Of a stretch of 64,000 bases of DNA, positions 16,131 through 24,979 are shown in pieces. The stretch lies in the NCBI RefSeq assembly GCF_008039565.1, contig NZ_VDUX01000004.1, forward strand, positions 124,001-188,000. Direction: 5' to 3'. A program made the position numbers and the translations under genes. This DNA comes from Aeromicrobium terrae (lineage in GTDB: Bacteria; Actinomycetota; Actinomycetes; Propionibacteriales; Nocardioidaceae). The notes beneath the pieces were generated by a model. It did no database searches. It was not told the origin of the DNA and saw only the letters and a list, made by a program, of their open reading frames with translations. Each line of letters opens with the position of its first letter. Within the stretch, counting starts at the first letter, position 1.

Positions 16131-17591
16131 TCAGGACACCGGAGTCAACCCCGCGCGCAGCCCCGGCTTGTCGATCTTGCCGACCGGGTTCTTGGGCAAG
16201 GCCTCGACGATCTGGATGTCGGCCGGGACCTTCACCCGCGTGAGGTGGGTGCGGCAGTGGTCCAGCAGCTGCTCGGTCGTGGTGGTGGCCCCCGGGTAGG
16301 TCACGACGAACGCTACGGGCACCTCCCCCATCACGTCGTCCGGACGGCCGACGACCGCGACCTCGAGGACGCCCTCGACCTCGGCCAGGACGGTCTCGAT
16401 CTCCTTGGGGTACAGGTTCTCGCCACCGCGGATGATCATGTCCTTCACCCGGTCGACGAGCTGGAGGTAGCCGTCCTCGTCGAGCCGGCCGACGTCGCCG
16501 GTGTGCAGCCACCCGTCGACGATCGTCTCCGCGGTCGCCTCCTCCTGGTTCAGGTAGCCGCGCATGACGGTCGGGCCGAAGATCAGGACCTCGCCGGTCT
16601 CACCCGTGGGCACGTCCTCGCCCTCCGGTGACACGACGCGGATCTGCTGCCCCGGCAGCGCCGGCCCGACGGTGCCGAGCTTGCGGACGCCGTCGATGGG
16701 GTTGCAGGCCGACGCGCACGTGCCCTCGGTGAGCCCGTACCCCTCGACCATGACGAAGCCGAACCGGTCCTGGCAGGCCTCCAGGAGCTCCCGCGTGACC
16801 GGGGCGGCGCCGCAGACGACGAACCGCAGCGAGGACGTGTCCGGCTGGACCTCCTCCGGCAGCGAGACCAGCAGCGCGTAGATCGTGGGCACGGCCGAGA
16901 AGTAGGTGGGGCGGAGGCGCTCGACGTGGTCGAAGAACGTCGACGGCGAGAACGACTTCACGATGCTCACCTGGCCGCCGGCTCGCAGCGGCGAGAGCAC
17001 GCTCACCACCACCGCGTTGACGTGGAACAAGGGCAGGATCAGCAGGCAGTGGTCGTCCGACGTGAGCGACAGGTGCTCCACCATGCTCGACGTCATGGCG
17101 TCGAGGTTGGCGTGGGTGAGCATGACGCCCTTCGGACGCCCGGTGGAGCCGCTGGTGTAGACGAGCAGCGCCACGCCGTCGGGCGACGCGGGGTGCGGCG
17201 CGACCGTCTGGTCGGTCTCGCGGCGCAGGTCACCCACGGCGAGCACCGGGACGCCGAGCCCCAGCGAGTCGTCCTGCGCCACCACGAGCTTCGCGCCGGC
17301 GTCGGTCACCTGGTGGCCGGCCTCCGACACGGTGAAGGCGGGGTTCACCGGCGTCGCCGTGCCACCGAGCCGCCAGGCGGCGAACACGGCGAGCAGGAGC
17401 TCGACGCGGTTGGGCAGCATGACGGCCAGCACGTCACCGGGGCCGAAGCCGAGCTCGCGCAGCTGCGTCGCGACGGCGTTCGTCCTGGCGTCGAGCTCGG
17501 CGAAGCTCAGCTCGGTGTCGTCGTCGCGCACGGCAGGGTCGTCGCCGCACCGCTCCGCGAGCAGCCAGGGCAGGTATCCGAGGTCGGACAT
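16131..17591 (-). CDS. Acyl-CoA synthetase (AMP-forming), last gene of mce operon
   Basis: 486 residues from the ATG at 17591, chosen over the in-frame GTG at 17603 because AAAGGTGG lies eight bases upstream. ANL-superfamily motifs: P-loop LLVYTSGSTGRPKGVMLTH, VEGYGLTEGTCAS, WLHTGDVGRLDEDGYL, and the catalytic lysine in PKNPVGKIDKP. It activates a carboxylic acid to acyl-AMP and then acyl-CoA. It lies 27 bp behind the small membrane protein, at the end of the mce operon, so the likely substrate is the imported lipid or a breakdown product. It is clearly paralogous to the synthetase at 39594-41045. Confidence 0.92.
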   Translation of the reverse strand: MSDLGYLPWLLAERCGDDPAVRDDDTELSFAELDARTNAVATQLRELGFGPGDVLAVMLPNRVELLLAVFAAWRLGGTATPVNPAFTVSEAGHQVTDAGAKLVVAQDDSLGLGVPVLAVGDLRRETDQTVAPHPASPDGVALLVYTSGSTGRPKGVMLTHANLDAMTSSMVEHLSLTSDDHCLLILPLFHVNAVVVSVLSPLRAGGQVSIVKSFSPSTFFDHVERLRPTYFSAVPTIYALLVSLPEEVQPDTSSLRFVVCGAAPVTRELLEACQDRFGFVMVEGYGLTEGTCASACNPIDGVRKLGTVGPALPGQQIRVVSPEGEDVPTGETGEVLIFGPTVMRGYLNQEEATAETIVDGWLHTGDVGRLDEDGYLQLVDRVKDMIIRGGENLYPKEIETVLAEVEGVLEVAVVGRPDDVMGEVPVAFVVTYPGATTTTEQLLDHCRTHLTRVKVPADIQIVEALPKNPVGKIDKPGLRAGLTPVS

Positions 17592-17618
17592 GGTCCGTAC
17601 CACCTTTCATCGAGGGGA

Positions 17619-17837
17619 TCAGTCGAGCAGGAGGAGGACGCCGGCCGCGGTGAAGAGGACGGCGACGGCGAGGCACGTGACGGCGCCGCGGCGGAGGACG
17701 TTCTCGCGGTGCTCCCGCTCCTCGGACGGCAGGGCCTTGGTCACGAGCGCCTCGGCGTTGGCGCGGCCCCAGAGACCCAGGGCGCCCAGCACGACGGCCA
17801 CCACGCCGCAGGTGACGACGTCGAACGCCTCGGTCAT
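17619..17837 (-). CDS. Small two-helix membrane protein of mce operon
   Basis: 72 residues. Two hydrophobic segments (about 7-25 and 53-71) flank a charged stretch (EALVTKALPSEEREHRENVLRRG), giving a hairpin membrane protein. Its ATG overlaps the stop of the secreted parvulin-like gene (ATGA), so the two are translated together. I recognise no family. Its place in the operon suggests an accessory subunit of the Mce system. Confidence 0.7.
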   Translation of the reverse strand: MTEAFDVVTCGVVAVVLGALGLWGRANAEALVTKALPSEEREHRENVLRRGAVTCLAVAVLFTAAGVLLLLD

Positions 17838-18847
17838 GAGGCCGGCACCGACTCGGTGGGCGCAGCGTCAGGATGCGCGGGGCGGTAGTCGTCGGCGTAC
17901 CGCACGTCGGCGGCGCGGATCCGGGCGGTCAGCCACGACGTCCAGCGGTCGTCCCTCGTCTCGGCCTCCAGCTGCGTGCGGAACGCCGCACCGTCGCGGG
18001 CGAAGTCGGCGGGCTTGGGCTTCGCGACGGCGGTGACCGTGCCGACGTTCCAGCCGAACTGTCCCTCCACCGGGCCGTAGTAATCGCCCTTGGAGGTGCC
18101 GAAGACCGCGCGCCCGACGGCCGGCTCCAGCTGCTCGCGGGCGACGGCCCCCAGCTCACCCGCCTTGTCCTTGGTGCTCTCGTCGATGCTGACGTCGGCG
18201 GCCACGGCACGGAACGACTCGCCCTTCTCCAGGCGGTCGAGCGCGGACTTCGCCCCGGCCTCGTCGGCCACGACGATGTTCTGCACGGTGCGTCGCTCCG
18301 GGACGCCGAGCTCGGCCTTCCGGCGCTCGAACTCGGCTGCCAGCTCCGCGTCGCTGATCGAGACGCTGCCGATGACGTCCTTCATGAGCCGCTGCACCGC
18401 GAGCTGCCGCTTGAGCTCCTCGAGGACGTCCTGCTCGGACGTCCCGACGTTGCCGAGCGCCCGGACGAAGTCCTCGCGCCCGCCCTCGCCGAACTGCTCG
18501 GCGATGTAGCGGTCGAGGGCGTCGCGGGCCTGCTTGTCGGAGATGCGGATCCCCCGCCTCGCCTCCTGCCGGTCCAGGATCATGCTCACCGCGACGGACT
18601 TCGCGGCGTCGCGGCGGAACGTCTCGAGGTCCTTGCCGGCCTTGGGCGGGACGATGCCGTACAGCGCCCGGAGCGCGTCGATCCGCTCGTCGAGCTCTTC
18701 CACCGTGACCACGTCCTTGCCGACGACGAAGGCCGCACCGTCGGGGACGGAGGAGTCGTCGGCGCTCGCGGCGACACCGCCCACCGTGGCGGCGACCACC
18801 GCCACGACCAGGGCGACGAGCGGAAGCTTGCTGACGTGTCTGTTCAT
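17834..18847 (-). CDS. Secreted SurA/parvulin-like peptidyl-prolyl isomerase
   Basis: 337 residues. Residues 1-29 are a signal peptide or membrane anchor without a lipobox cysteine. An N-terminal SurA-like helical domain follows (EELDERIDALRALYG..., KQARDALDRYIAEQFGEGG, SEQDVLEELKRQLAVQRLMKDVIG), then a parvulin domain from ERRTVQNIVVADEAGAKSALDRLEKGESF to FGWNVGTVTAVAKPKP. It probably folds or chaperones exported proteins outside the membrane. It lies in the mce operon between the RND protein and the small membrane protein, so its clients may be Mce subunits. Confidence 0.85.
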   Translation of the reverse strand: MNRHVSKLPLVALVVAVVAATVGGVAASADDSSVPDGAAFVVGKDVVTVEELDERIDALRALYGIVPPKAGKDLETFRRDAAKSVAVSMILDRQEARRGIRISDKQARDALDRYIAEQFGEGGREDFVRALGNVGTSEQDVLEELKRQLAVQRLMKDVIGSVSISDAELAAEFERRKAELGVPERRTVQNIVVADEAGAKSALDRLEKGESFRAVAADVSIDESTKDKAGELGAVAREQLEPAVGRAVFGTSKGDYYGPVEGQFGWNVGTVTAVAKPKPADFARDGAAFRTQLEAETRDDRWTSWLTARIRAADVRYADDYRPAHPDAAPTESVPAS

Positions 18848-18866
18848 CGCGATGACCTCATCATGC

Positions 18867-21128
18867 TCATCGTGCGCCGACCAGCTCGGGGACGGCTTCC
18901 GGCATCCGCACCACGTCCGTCGGCTCGGTGGAGTCCTGGGCGAGCCAGACGACGAACCGGGACGCGCCGAGAGCAGCGCCGACGGTGACGGCGAGCAGCA
19001 TGCCGAACTCGGAGATGACGGACAGGTGGGAGAAGGAGAGGACGCCGTACCCGATCCCGGAGGCGACGGCGGCGAGCGTCACCGCTCGTCCGAGGCGGCG
19101 GTCGCCCCGGCTCACCGACTCGCGCAGGATCACGGTGAACTCGCAGGCCACCGCTGCCGCCAACGACCCGACGGCCGCGGTGAGCGGATTCAGGCCGGCG
19201 CCGACGAGCCGCATGCCGGCGAGCACGAACCCGGTGGCCAGCACGGCGGAGGCGACGGCGAGGACCGCGTCGGTCCGGCGGCGCAGGCCGATCAGGAGCA
19301 CGAGCCCGGCCACGACGATGCCCAGCCCGGCGGTCAGGTACTGGCGCTCGGACAACGCCTCGTAGCTCGACACCGCGACCATCGGGAGGCCGGTCACCTC
19401 GACGCGCAGCCCCGTCGGCGGGGTGGGCAGGATGCGGCGGACGTCGTCGCGGAGGGCCTGGAGCTCCTGGGCGTCGTCGAGGCGCACGCCGAACGACAGG
19501 ATCGACATCTTCTGGTCCGAGCGCATGACGCTGCTGGTCAGGTACCGGGGCAGGAGGCGCATCGCGGCCTCGAGCTCGCCGGCCGTGGGGTCGCTGCCCA
19601 GGAACGACAGCAACGACGCGGGCGACACCACCGGACGCATCTCGTCGCCGTGGGCCGCGACGACCGTCTGCTCGGCCCGGTCCATCCAGGCGAGGCTCGC
19701 CTGGGAGACGGTGTCGTCGCCGGTCAGGGTCACGGCGACCTCGCCGGACGACCCCATCACGCTCTCGACGTGCTTGGCGTCGGAGAAGGCCGGCAGGTCC
19801 GAGGCCAGGGACCGGAAGTCCGCCGTCAGCGGGAGGTGCGGGAGGGACGCCCATCCCGCGGCCGCGATGGCCACGGCCACGACGGCAGCGCTCAGGCGCA
19901 CGCCACGGGACGGCGCTCGGCCCGACGCTGCCGGGCGCGGGCCTTCGGCAGGGTAGTCGGGCAGCCGGAGCCATCGGTGCGCTAGCAGGCTCACGCCCAG
20001 CGTGACGAGCACGCCGAAGCCGAGGGCGATGCCGAGGTCGCGGACGACCGGCAGGGGCGCGACGGCGAGGGCGCCGAAGCTCGCCGCGGTCGCGGCCGCC
20101 GCGGCGACCACCACCCGCTCCCCCGCGCGTCGGTGCAGATAGGTCATGAAGTCGCTGCCGATGCCGAGCAACACGGGCAGGAACGCGACGACGCCCAAGG
20201 TGAGCGGGATCGACAGCCAGCCCGCCAGCGCGAGCGTGATCGACGTGCCGACCAGGGTCGTCGCCAGCGGCAGCAGCCGCAGCCGGCGCCGGGTCCAGGA
20301 CATGAGGACGAACCAGCCGCCGACGGCGAGCAGCGCCGCGCCGCCGAGCACCGGTACCTCCGTGCGCACCTGGTGCCCGAGCGCGGTGATGACCGACGGG
20401 ACGCCGGAGACCGTGACGTCCTGGGCCTTCACTCCGGAGTCGTCGACCGTGGACTCGACGGACTCGACCAGGTGCTCCAGCGCGTGCTGGTCGGCGCCCT
20501 CGCGCGGGCGGACGAGGATCGCCACCGCGTCCTCGGCCGGCACCACGAAGTCCCACTGGGGCCGCGGCTGGCCGGTGTCGTTGTAGACGACCTTGCGCAC
20601 GAACGTCTGGTTGTGGAGCGTCGGCAGCCCGCCCGGAAGCCCGCCGGCGAGCAGGTCCGCGTACCGCTCGTCGAACTTCGCGGTGGCGCGACGGCCCGCG
20701 GCCTCGGCCTCGCTCGCCGAGGCGCCCTTCTTCTGCGCGGCGGCGACGGCCTTCCCGCGCAGCCCGTCGCGGTACCCCGACAGCTCGGCCAGGAGCGTCT
20801 GGGCCTGGCCCGCCACCTGGTTGAGCACCGTGGCGGGTCCGTACAGCGCTGCCACGTCGGGCAGTTGCGCCAGCTCACCTTCGAGGCGGAGCAGCTGCGG
20901 GAGGTTCTCGTCGGAGAGCAGGTCGTACGGCTTCCTCGACTCCAGCAGGACCACGATCGGGTCGCCACCGAAGGACTTCGCGACCTCGTCGGTGGCCCGC
21001 GTCGTGGGATCGCCGCTGGGCACGAACGCGTCGACCCCGGTCTCGACGTCGAGACGTGCGAGCCCGACGACGACGAGCACGAGCGTCGTCAGGCCACCGA
21101 CCGCCAGGAGGAGTCCGCGCCGCGTCAT
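18867..21128 (-). CDS. MMPL/RND-family membrane transporter in mce operon
   Basis: 753 residues from the ATG at 21128, overlapping the mceF stop (ATGA). The pattern is RND: one N-terminal helix (LLLAVGGLTTLVLVVVGL), a large extracytoplasmic domain, a bundle of five or six helices (from VLGGAALLAVGGWFVLMSW), a second N-terminal-type helix and domain (from AAVVAVAIAAAGWASLPHLP), and a final bundle with FGMLLAVTVGAALGASRFVVW. GIGSDFMTYLHRR resembles the proton-relay region of MMPL proteins. It probably moves lipids and could work with the Mce channel. Length is shorter than mycobacterial MmpL3-type proteins. Confidence 0.88.
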   Translation of the reverse strand: MTRRGLLLAVGGLTTLVLVVVGLARLDVETGVDAFVPSGDPTTRATDEVAKSFGGDPIVVLLESRKPYDLLSDENLPQLLRLEGELAQLPDVAALYGPATVLNQVAGQAQTLLAELSGYRDGLRGKAVAAAQKKGASASEAEAAGRRATAKFDERYADLLAGGLPGGLPTLHNQTFVRKVVYNDTGQPRPQWDFVVPAEDAVAILVRPREGADQHALEHLVESVESTVDDSGVKAQDVTVSGVPSVITALGHQVRTEVPVLGGAALLAVGGWFVLMSWTRRRLRLLPLATTLVGTSITLALAGWLSIPLTLGVVAFLPVLLGIGSDFMTYLHRRAGERVVVAAAAATAASFGALAVAPLPVVRDLGIALGFGVLVTLGVSLLAHRWLRLPDYPAEGPRPAASGRAPSRGVRLSAAVVAVAIAAAGWASLPHLPLTADFRSLASDLPAFSDAKHVESVMGSSGEVAVTLTGDDTVSQASLAWMDRAEQTVVAAHGDEMRPVVSPASLLSFLGSDPTAGELEAAMRLLPRYLTSSVMRSDQKMSILSFGVRLDDAQELQALRDDVRRILPTPPTGLRVEVTGLPMVAVSSYEALSERQYLTAGLGIVVAGLVLLIGLRRRTDAVLAVASAVLATGFVLAGMRLVGAGLNPLTAAVGSLAAAVACEFTVILRESVSRGDRRLGRAVTLAAVASGIGYGVLSFSHLSVISEFGMLLAVTVGAALGASRFVVWLAQDSTEPTDVVRMPEAVPELVGAR

Positions 21129-22420
21129 CTCGGGACGGGGTCCTGACGGACGTGCGGATAGGTGCCGGAGAACTCCTGCGGGTCGTTGTGCATGCCCGGT
21201 GCCGGGTACGGGTTGAACTGCGTCATCGGGCTGAGGTTCAGCGGCAGGCTCAACGAGTTGAGGCCGACGATCGTCTTGACCCGCGCGATGTTGCCGTTCG
21301 GGTCGGACCCCTGGGCGTACTGCGCGTGGTTGGTCCAGTACGACACGATGTCGCGGCCGTACGGCTTGAGGTACGCCAGCATCGGGTTGAGGTCGGCAAG
21401 GTTCGTCTTGAAGGTGCCGATCGCGGGCTCGGCCGCGTCCGTGAACCTCGGCACCCGGTCGAGGGTGGCCGGCGACAGCTTGAGGACCCGGTCGAGCGCC
21501 GGGAGGAGGCCTCGGAGGTCGGAGGTCGTCGCGGGCAGCTCCTCGAGCGCCGCGCTGAGGTCGCCGGAGCCGCGGTCCAGGTTCGCCGCCACGGCGCCGA
21601 GCGGCTTGGAGAGCTCGCTCAGGGCGTCGCTGGCGTCCGAGGTGGTCTGCATGAAGGAGGGCAGCCGCTGCATCAGGGCCTTGAGGTCCGCGCGGTGGTC
21701 GGCCATCGTCTCGGTGAGCGCGTCCGAGTCCTTCGTCAGCTGCACGATCCGGCCCTGCTGGGTGTCGAGCGCCTGGAGGACCGCGGTGGCCCGCTTCGTG
21801 ACGGACTCGAGGTCCTCGGACTGGTCGGCGAGCGCGTCGAGCGCGCCGCTCCCGTCGCGGCCGAGGTCGCCGAGGCCCCGGACGAGGGCGTCGACGTCGT
21901 CCTGGCGATCCTTCGTCGCCAGGCCGCTGGACTGGATCGTCCTCGCCAGGTCCTCGCGGGCGGTGGCGTCGAGGCTGGTGAGGACGTCGTTGAGCTGCAC
22001 GCTCGGGCGGCCGGTGCCGGCCGGCAGCGCGCGGCCGGCCTCGATGCGATCGCCCTTGCCGTCGACGACCTCGAGGTACGTCTCCTCGATCAGCGTCTTG
22101 TTCCGCACGGTGACGGTGACGCCGTCGTGCAGCGGGGCGACGTCGTCGTCCAGCTCGAGCGTCACCCGGGCGTTCGAGCCGTGCGTGGTGATCTCCTCGA
22201 TCTTGCCGACGTTGACGCCGGCCATGCGCACGTCGGACTGGAACACGAGGTTGTCGACGTCCGGCAGCGTCACGTCGACGCGGTAGCCGGTGTCGGAGAC
22301 CAAGGGGATCCGGCCGCCGGCGTTGGTCCACAGGAACCCGAGGATGGCGGCGCACAGGGCGACGAACGCGGCCACCACGACGCCGCGGACGACGGGGATG
22401 AGGGTGTACGGGATTCGCAT
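21125..22420 (-). CDS. mceF: Mce family protein, F position
   Basis: 431 residues. An N-terminal transmembrane helix (about 8-30) is followed by the MlaD/Mce domain (about 43-120; VRMAGVNVGKIEEI is the family core), then a long helical region (about 130-300) and a Pro/Asn-rich C-terminus ending QDPVPR. Mce proteins form a hexameric tunnel carrying lipids across the envelope. It is sixth in the operon, 7 bp after mceE and overlapping the RND gene. The symbol follows position, not experiment. No lipobox is present. Confidence 0.9.
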   Translation of the reverse strand: MRIPYTLIPVVRGVVVAAFVALCAAILGFLWTNAGGRIPLVSDTGYRVDVTLPDVDNLVFQSDVRMAGVNVGKIEEITTHGSNARVTLELDDDVAPLHDGVTVTVRNKTLIEETYLEVVDGKGDRIEAGRALPAGTGRPSVQLNDVLTSLDATAREDLARTIQSSGLATKDRQDDVDALVRGLGDLGRDGSGALDALADQSEDLESVTKRATAVLQALDTQQGRIVQLTKDSDALTETMADHRADLKALMQRLPSFMQTTSDASDALSELSKPLGAVAANLDRGSGDLSAALEELPATTSDLRGLLPALDRVLKLSPATLDRVPRFTDAAEPAIGTFKTNLADLNPMLAYLKPYGRDIVSYWTNHAQYAQGSDPNGNIARVKTIVGLNSLSLPLNLSPMTQFNPYPAPGMHNDPQEFSGTYPHVRQDPVPR

Positions 22421-22427
22421 GGCGTCC

Positions 22428-23678
22428 TCACCGTCCCTTCTGCAGGGACGACTTCAGCTTCACGGGGATGGACTCGGGCGCGATGGAGAACTGGCCGCGC
22501 AGGATGCCGCGGTTGGCGTCGCGCAGGCTGCCCACGGAGTTGGTGTTGTAGACGAACGCGGACAGGTCGTCGAGGTACGGCAGCAGGCCCTTCGTGAGGG
22601 GCTGCAGGTCCTTCGTGATCGGCCGCAGGTCGCCGATCAGGCGCCGCAGGTCGTACGAGGCCGGCTTCAGGTCCGCGGCCACCGGCTTGGCCTTGTTGAC
22701 CACGGGACGGGCGTCGTCGAGGAACCCGTCGAGCTCGTCGACGGACTCGTCGAAGCGCGACAGCGCGTCGGGGAGCTCGTCGCTGGCGTCGCGGACGTCG
22801 TCGAGCGTCGGGTCGAGCTGGCCGATCAGCGCGGCGACGCTCGTGGACGCTCGGCGCAGCTCGGTGGAGAGCTCAGGCAGCTGGGCGAGCGACGCGTCGA
22901 GCGAGCCGTCCTGCTTCGCGACCGTGCCGAGCGTCTTCTGCAGCGACGTCGCCAACCGGGTGAGGCGCTTGTCGTTGCCACCGGTCGCGGTCGAGATCTC
23001 GGACATCGCGGTCACGAGCCGAGCCAGCTTCTCGCGGCGCGCGTCCAGCTGGTCCATGACCGGCTTGAGCTTCTTCAGCACCTCGTCGGTGGCCGTCAGG
23101 CCCTTGGGCAGCTCGGTGGGGGCGTTCGCGAGGGCCACGTCGGACTCCGCGAGCAGCGAGGTGAGTCCCGCCTGGGCGTTCTCGTCGAGGTGGGACAACA
23201 CCTCGTCGACCTGGACGGGAGCGACCGAGTTGGCGACCGGCAGCACGTCGCCGTCGGAGAGCTTCTTGCCGTCCGGGGTGCCCGGATTGACCTCGACGTA
23301 CATGTCGTTGAGCGGGCTCTTGGGCCGCAGCACCACCCGCGCGTTGTCGTAGACGGGGTACTTGTCCTCGATCCGGAGCTCGAGGACGGCCTCGCCGGAC
23401 TTGGACACCGAGGCGGACCGGATGTCACCGACGTTGACGCCGGCGATGCGGACCTCCTGGCCGTTGCCCGGGCTGACGGCCGGAGCCTCGTCGAACGTGG
23501 CCATCACGGAGTACTTGTTCTCCCACGGCGGGTTGAAGCGCTCGTGCGAGAGGAAGTAGCCGGCGAAGATCGCACCGAGCAGGACGAGGACGGCGATGGC
23601 GATGAGGTTGCGGCCCAGCCCGGGCTCGCTGCGCGCTCGCTCCCAGAACCGCCCGACACCGCGGGTCAGTGTCGTCAT
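22428..23678 (-). CDS. mceE: Mce family protein, E position (no lipobox)
   Basis: 416 residues. Transmembrane helix at about 23-43 (LIAIAVLVLLGAIFAGYFL), MlaD domain with EVRIAGVNVGDIRSASV and KSPLNDMYVEVNPGT, then a long helical domain rich in repeated LKPxxxDLRP-type segments. In mycobacteria the E subunit is a lipoprotein; here the N-terminus has no cysteine, so it should be anchored by its helix alone. It overlaps mceD by 4 bp. Confidence 0.9.
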   Translation of the reverse strand: MTTLTRGVGRFWERARSEPGLGRNLIAIAVLVLLGAIFAGYFLSHERFNPPWENKYSVMATFDEAPAVSPGNGQEVRIAGVNVGDIRSASVSKSGEAVLELRIEDKYPVYDNARVVLRPKSPLNDMYVEVNPGTPDGKKLSDGDVLPVANSVAPVQVDEVLSHLDENAQAGLTSLLAESDVALANAPTELPKGLTATDEVLKKLKPVMDQLDARREKLARLVTAMSEISTATGGNDKRLTRLATSLQKTLGTVAKQDGSLDASLAQLPELSTELRRASTSVAALIGQLDPTLDDVRDASDELPDALSRFDESVDELDGFLDDARPVVNKAKPVAADLKPASYDLRRLIGDLRPITKDLQPLTKGLLPYLDDLSAFVYNTNSVGSLRDANRGILRGQFSIAPESIPVKLKSSLQKGR

Positions 23679-24979
23679 CGCTGCTCACCCTGCTTAGCGA
23701 TCCCGGTGAAGAGCTGCTCGAGGCTGATCGGCAGTCCGGCCAGCGAGCCCGGCCCGACGCCCGGCATGAAGCTGATGGCCGAGCCGTTGTTGTCCATCAT
23801 GTTGGCCTGGGCGAGGTTCGACACCATGTAGGCGAGCTCCTTGTAGAAGGGCCGGTCGGCACCACCGCCGGCGTAGTCGCCGGTGCCGTGCCACGGCGAC
23901 TTCACGGTCTTCATGATCGGTCCGTTGACCCGGTCCAGGACCGGCCCGCGCAGGTTGTCGACCGTCCCGGTGAGGTCCTGCGTCGTGGGCACCAAATTCT
24001 TCATGACCGGGTTGGCGTCGGTCAGGACGGTGCGCAGCGAGGCCACGACCGGTCGGGCCTCCTCGGCCACCGGTCCGAGGTTCTCGAGCAGGTCGTCGAG
24101 CTCCTGCACGGAATCTCGCGCCGGACCGGCGGTCCTCTTCAGGTTGTCCAGCGTCCCGCGCAGGTCCTGCATCATCCCGATCGTCTCGTCGAGCGTCTCC
24201 GGCATGACCCGTGTGGACGTGCGGAGGTCGTCCCGCCGTGCCGCGAGCACCGACGACGTCGACGCCAGGTCGGTGACGATGCCGTCGAGCTGGTGGTCCT
24301 TCGCCGCGAGGACGCGCGCGGTCGACTCCAGACCGCCGACGAGCTTGCGCAGGTCGGTCTTGGGCCGCGTGCCCTGCATGGCGGTCATGGCGCCCGTGGC
24401 CGGCTCGAGGGTGTCGGGTGCGTCGGAGACCAGCTTCCGCAGCGCCTTGGACCCCTTCGTGTCGAGGGTGTCGTCCAGGTCGCTGACGCTGCTGCGGATG
24501 CCCTCGCGGGCGCCCTCCGGCATGGCCGCGGCCACGGCGTCGAGCTCGACCGGCAGGTTCGTCCGCGAGTGCGGGATCGTGCCGTGGAACCTGCCACGGA
24601 GCCCGCCGGGCACGATGTCGACGTAGTAGTTGCCGCCCAGCAGGGTGGCCGGCCGGATCCGTGCCGACGGCGACTTGCCCATCGCGTCCAGCGAGTCACC
24701 CTCGACCTCGAGGCGGACCTCGGTGATGCCGTCGTCGTTGCGGTGCACGGACTTGACCACGCCGATGTCGACGCCGGCGATCTTCGCGTCGGAGACGAAC
24801 GCGCGAAGGCGGTGCGCGTCGGTGAACTCGACGGTGATCGTGTCGCCGGGCTTCACGGCCGTGATGATGGCCTGCTTCTGGAACAGGGCGATGCCGGCGA
24901 TCAGCGAGAGCCCCACGAAGATCGTGCCCCAGTGCAGCGTCGACAGACGGCGGCGCTTGGGCGTGCCACGGCGCTTCAT
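23675..24979 (-). CDS. mceD: Mce family protein, D position
   Basis: 434 residues. A strongly basic N-terminus (MKRRGTPKRRR) precedes one transmembrane helix (about 18-36) and the MlaD domain with AKIAGVDIGVVKSV and LLGGNYYVDIVPGG. The long C-terminal region is helical with many aspartate/leucine heptads and ends with a Gly-Pro-rich tail (FMPGVGPGSLAGLP). Its ATG shares one base with the mceC stop (TGATG). Confidence 0.9.
   Translation of the reverse strand: MKRRGTPKRRRLSTLHWGTIFVGLSLIAGIALFQKQAIITAVKPGDTITVEFTDAHRLRAFVSDAKIAGVDIGVVKSVHRNDDGITEVRLEVEGDSLDAMGKSPSARIRPATLLGGNYYVDIVPGGLRGRFHGTIPHSRTNLPVELDAVAAAMPEGAREGIRSSVSDLDDTLDTKGSKALRKLVSDAPDTLEPATGAMTAMQGTRPKTDLRKLVGGLESTARVLAAKDHQLDGIVTDLASTSSVLAARRDDLRTSTRVMPETLDETIGMMQDLRGTLDNLKRTAGPARDSVQELDDLLENLGPVAEEARPVVASLRTVLTDANPVMKNLVPTTQDLTGTVDNLRGPVLDRVNGPIMKTVKSPWHGTGDYAGGGADRPFYKELAYMVSNLAQANMMDNNGSAISFMPGVGPGSLAGLPISLEQLFTGIAKQGEQR

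Noticed and set aside
18844-20556. Long arginine-rich frames antisense or out of phase with the MMPL gene
   Set aside because: Typical high-GC shadow frames; the overlapping MMPL, Mce and FbiC frames have the conserved motifs.
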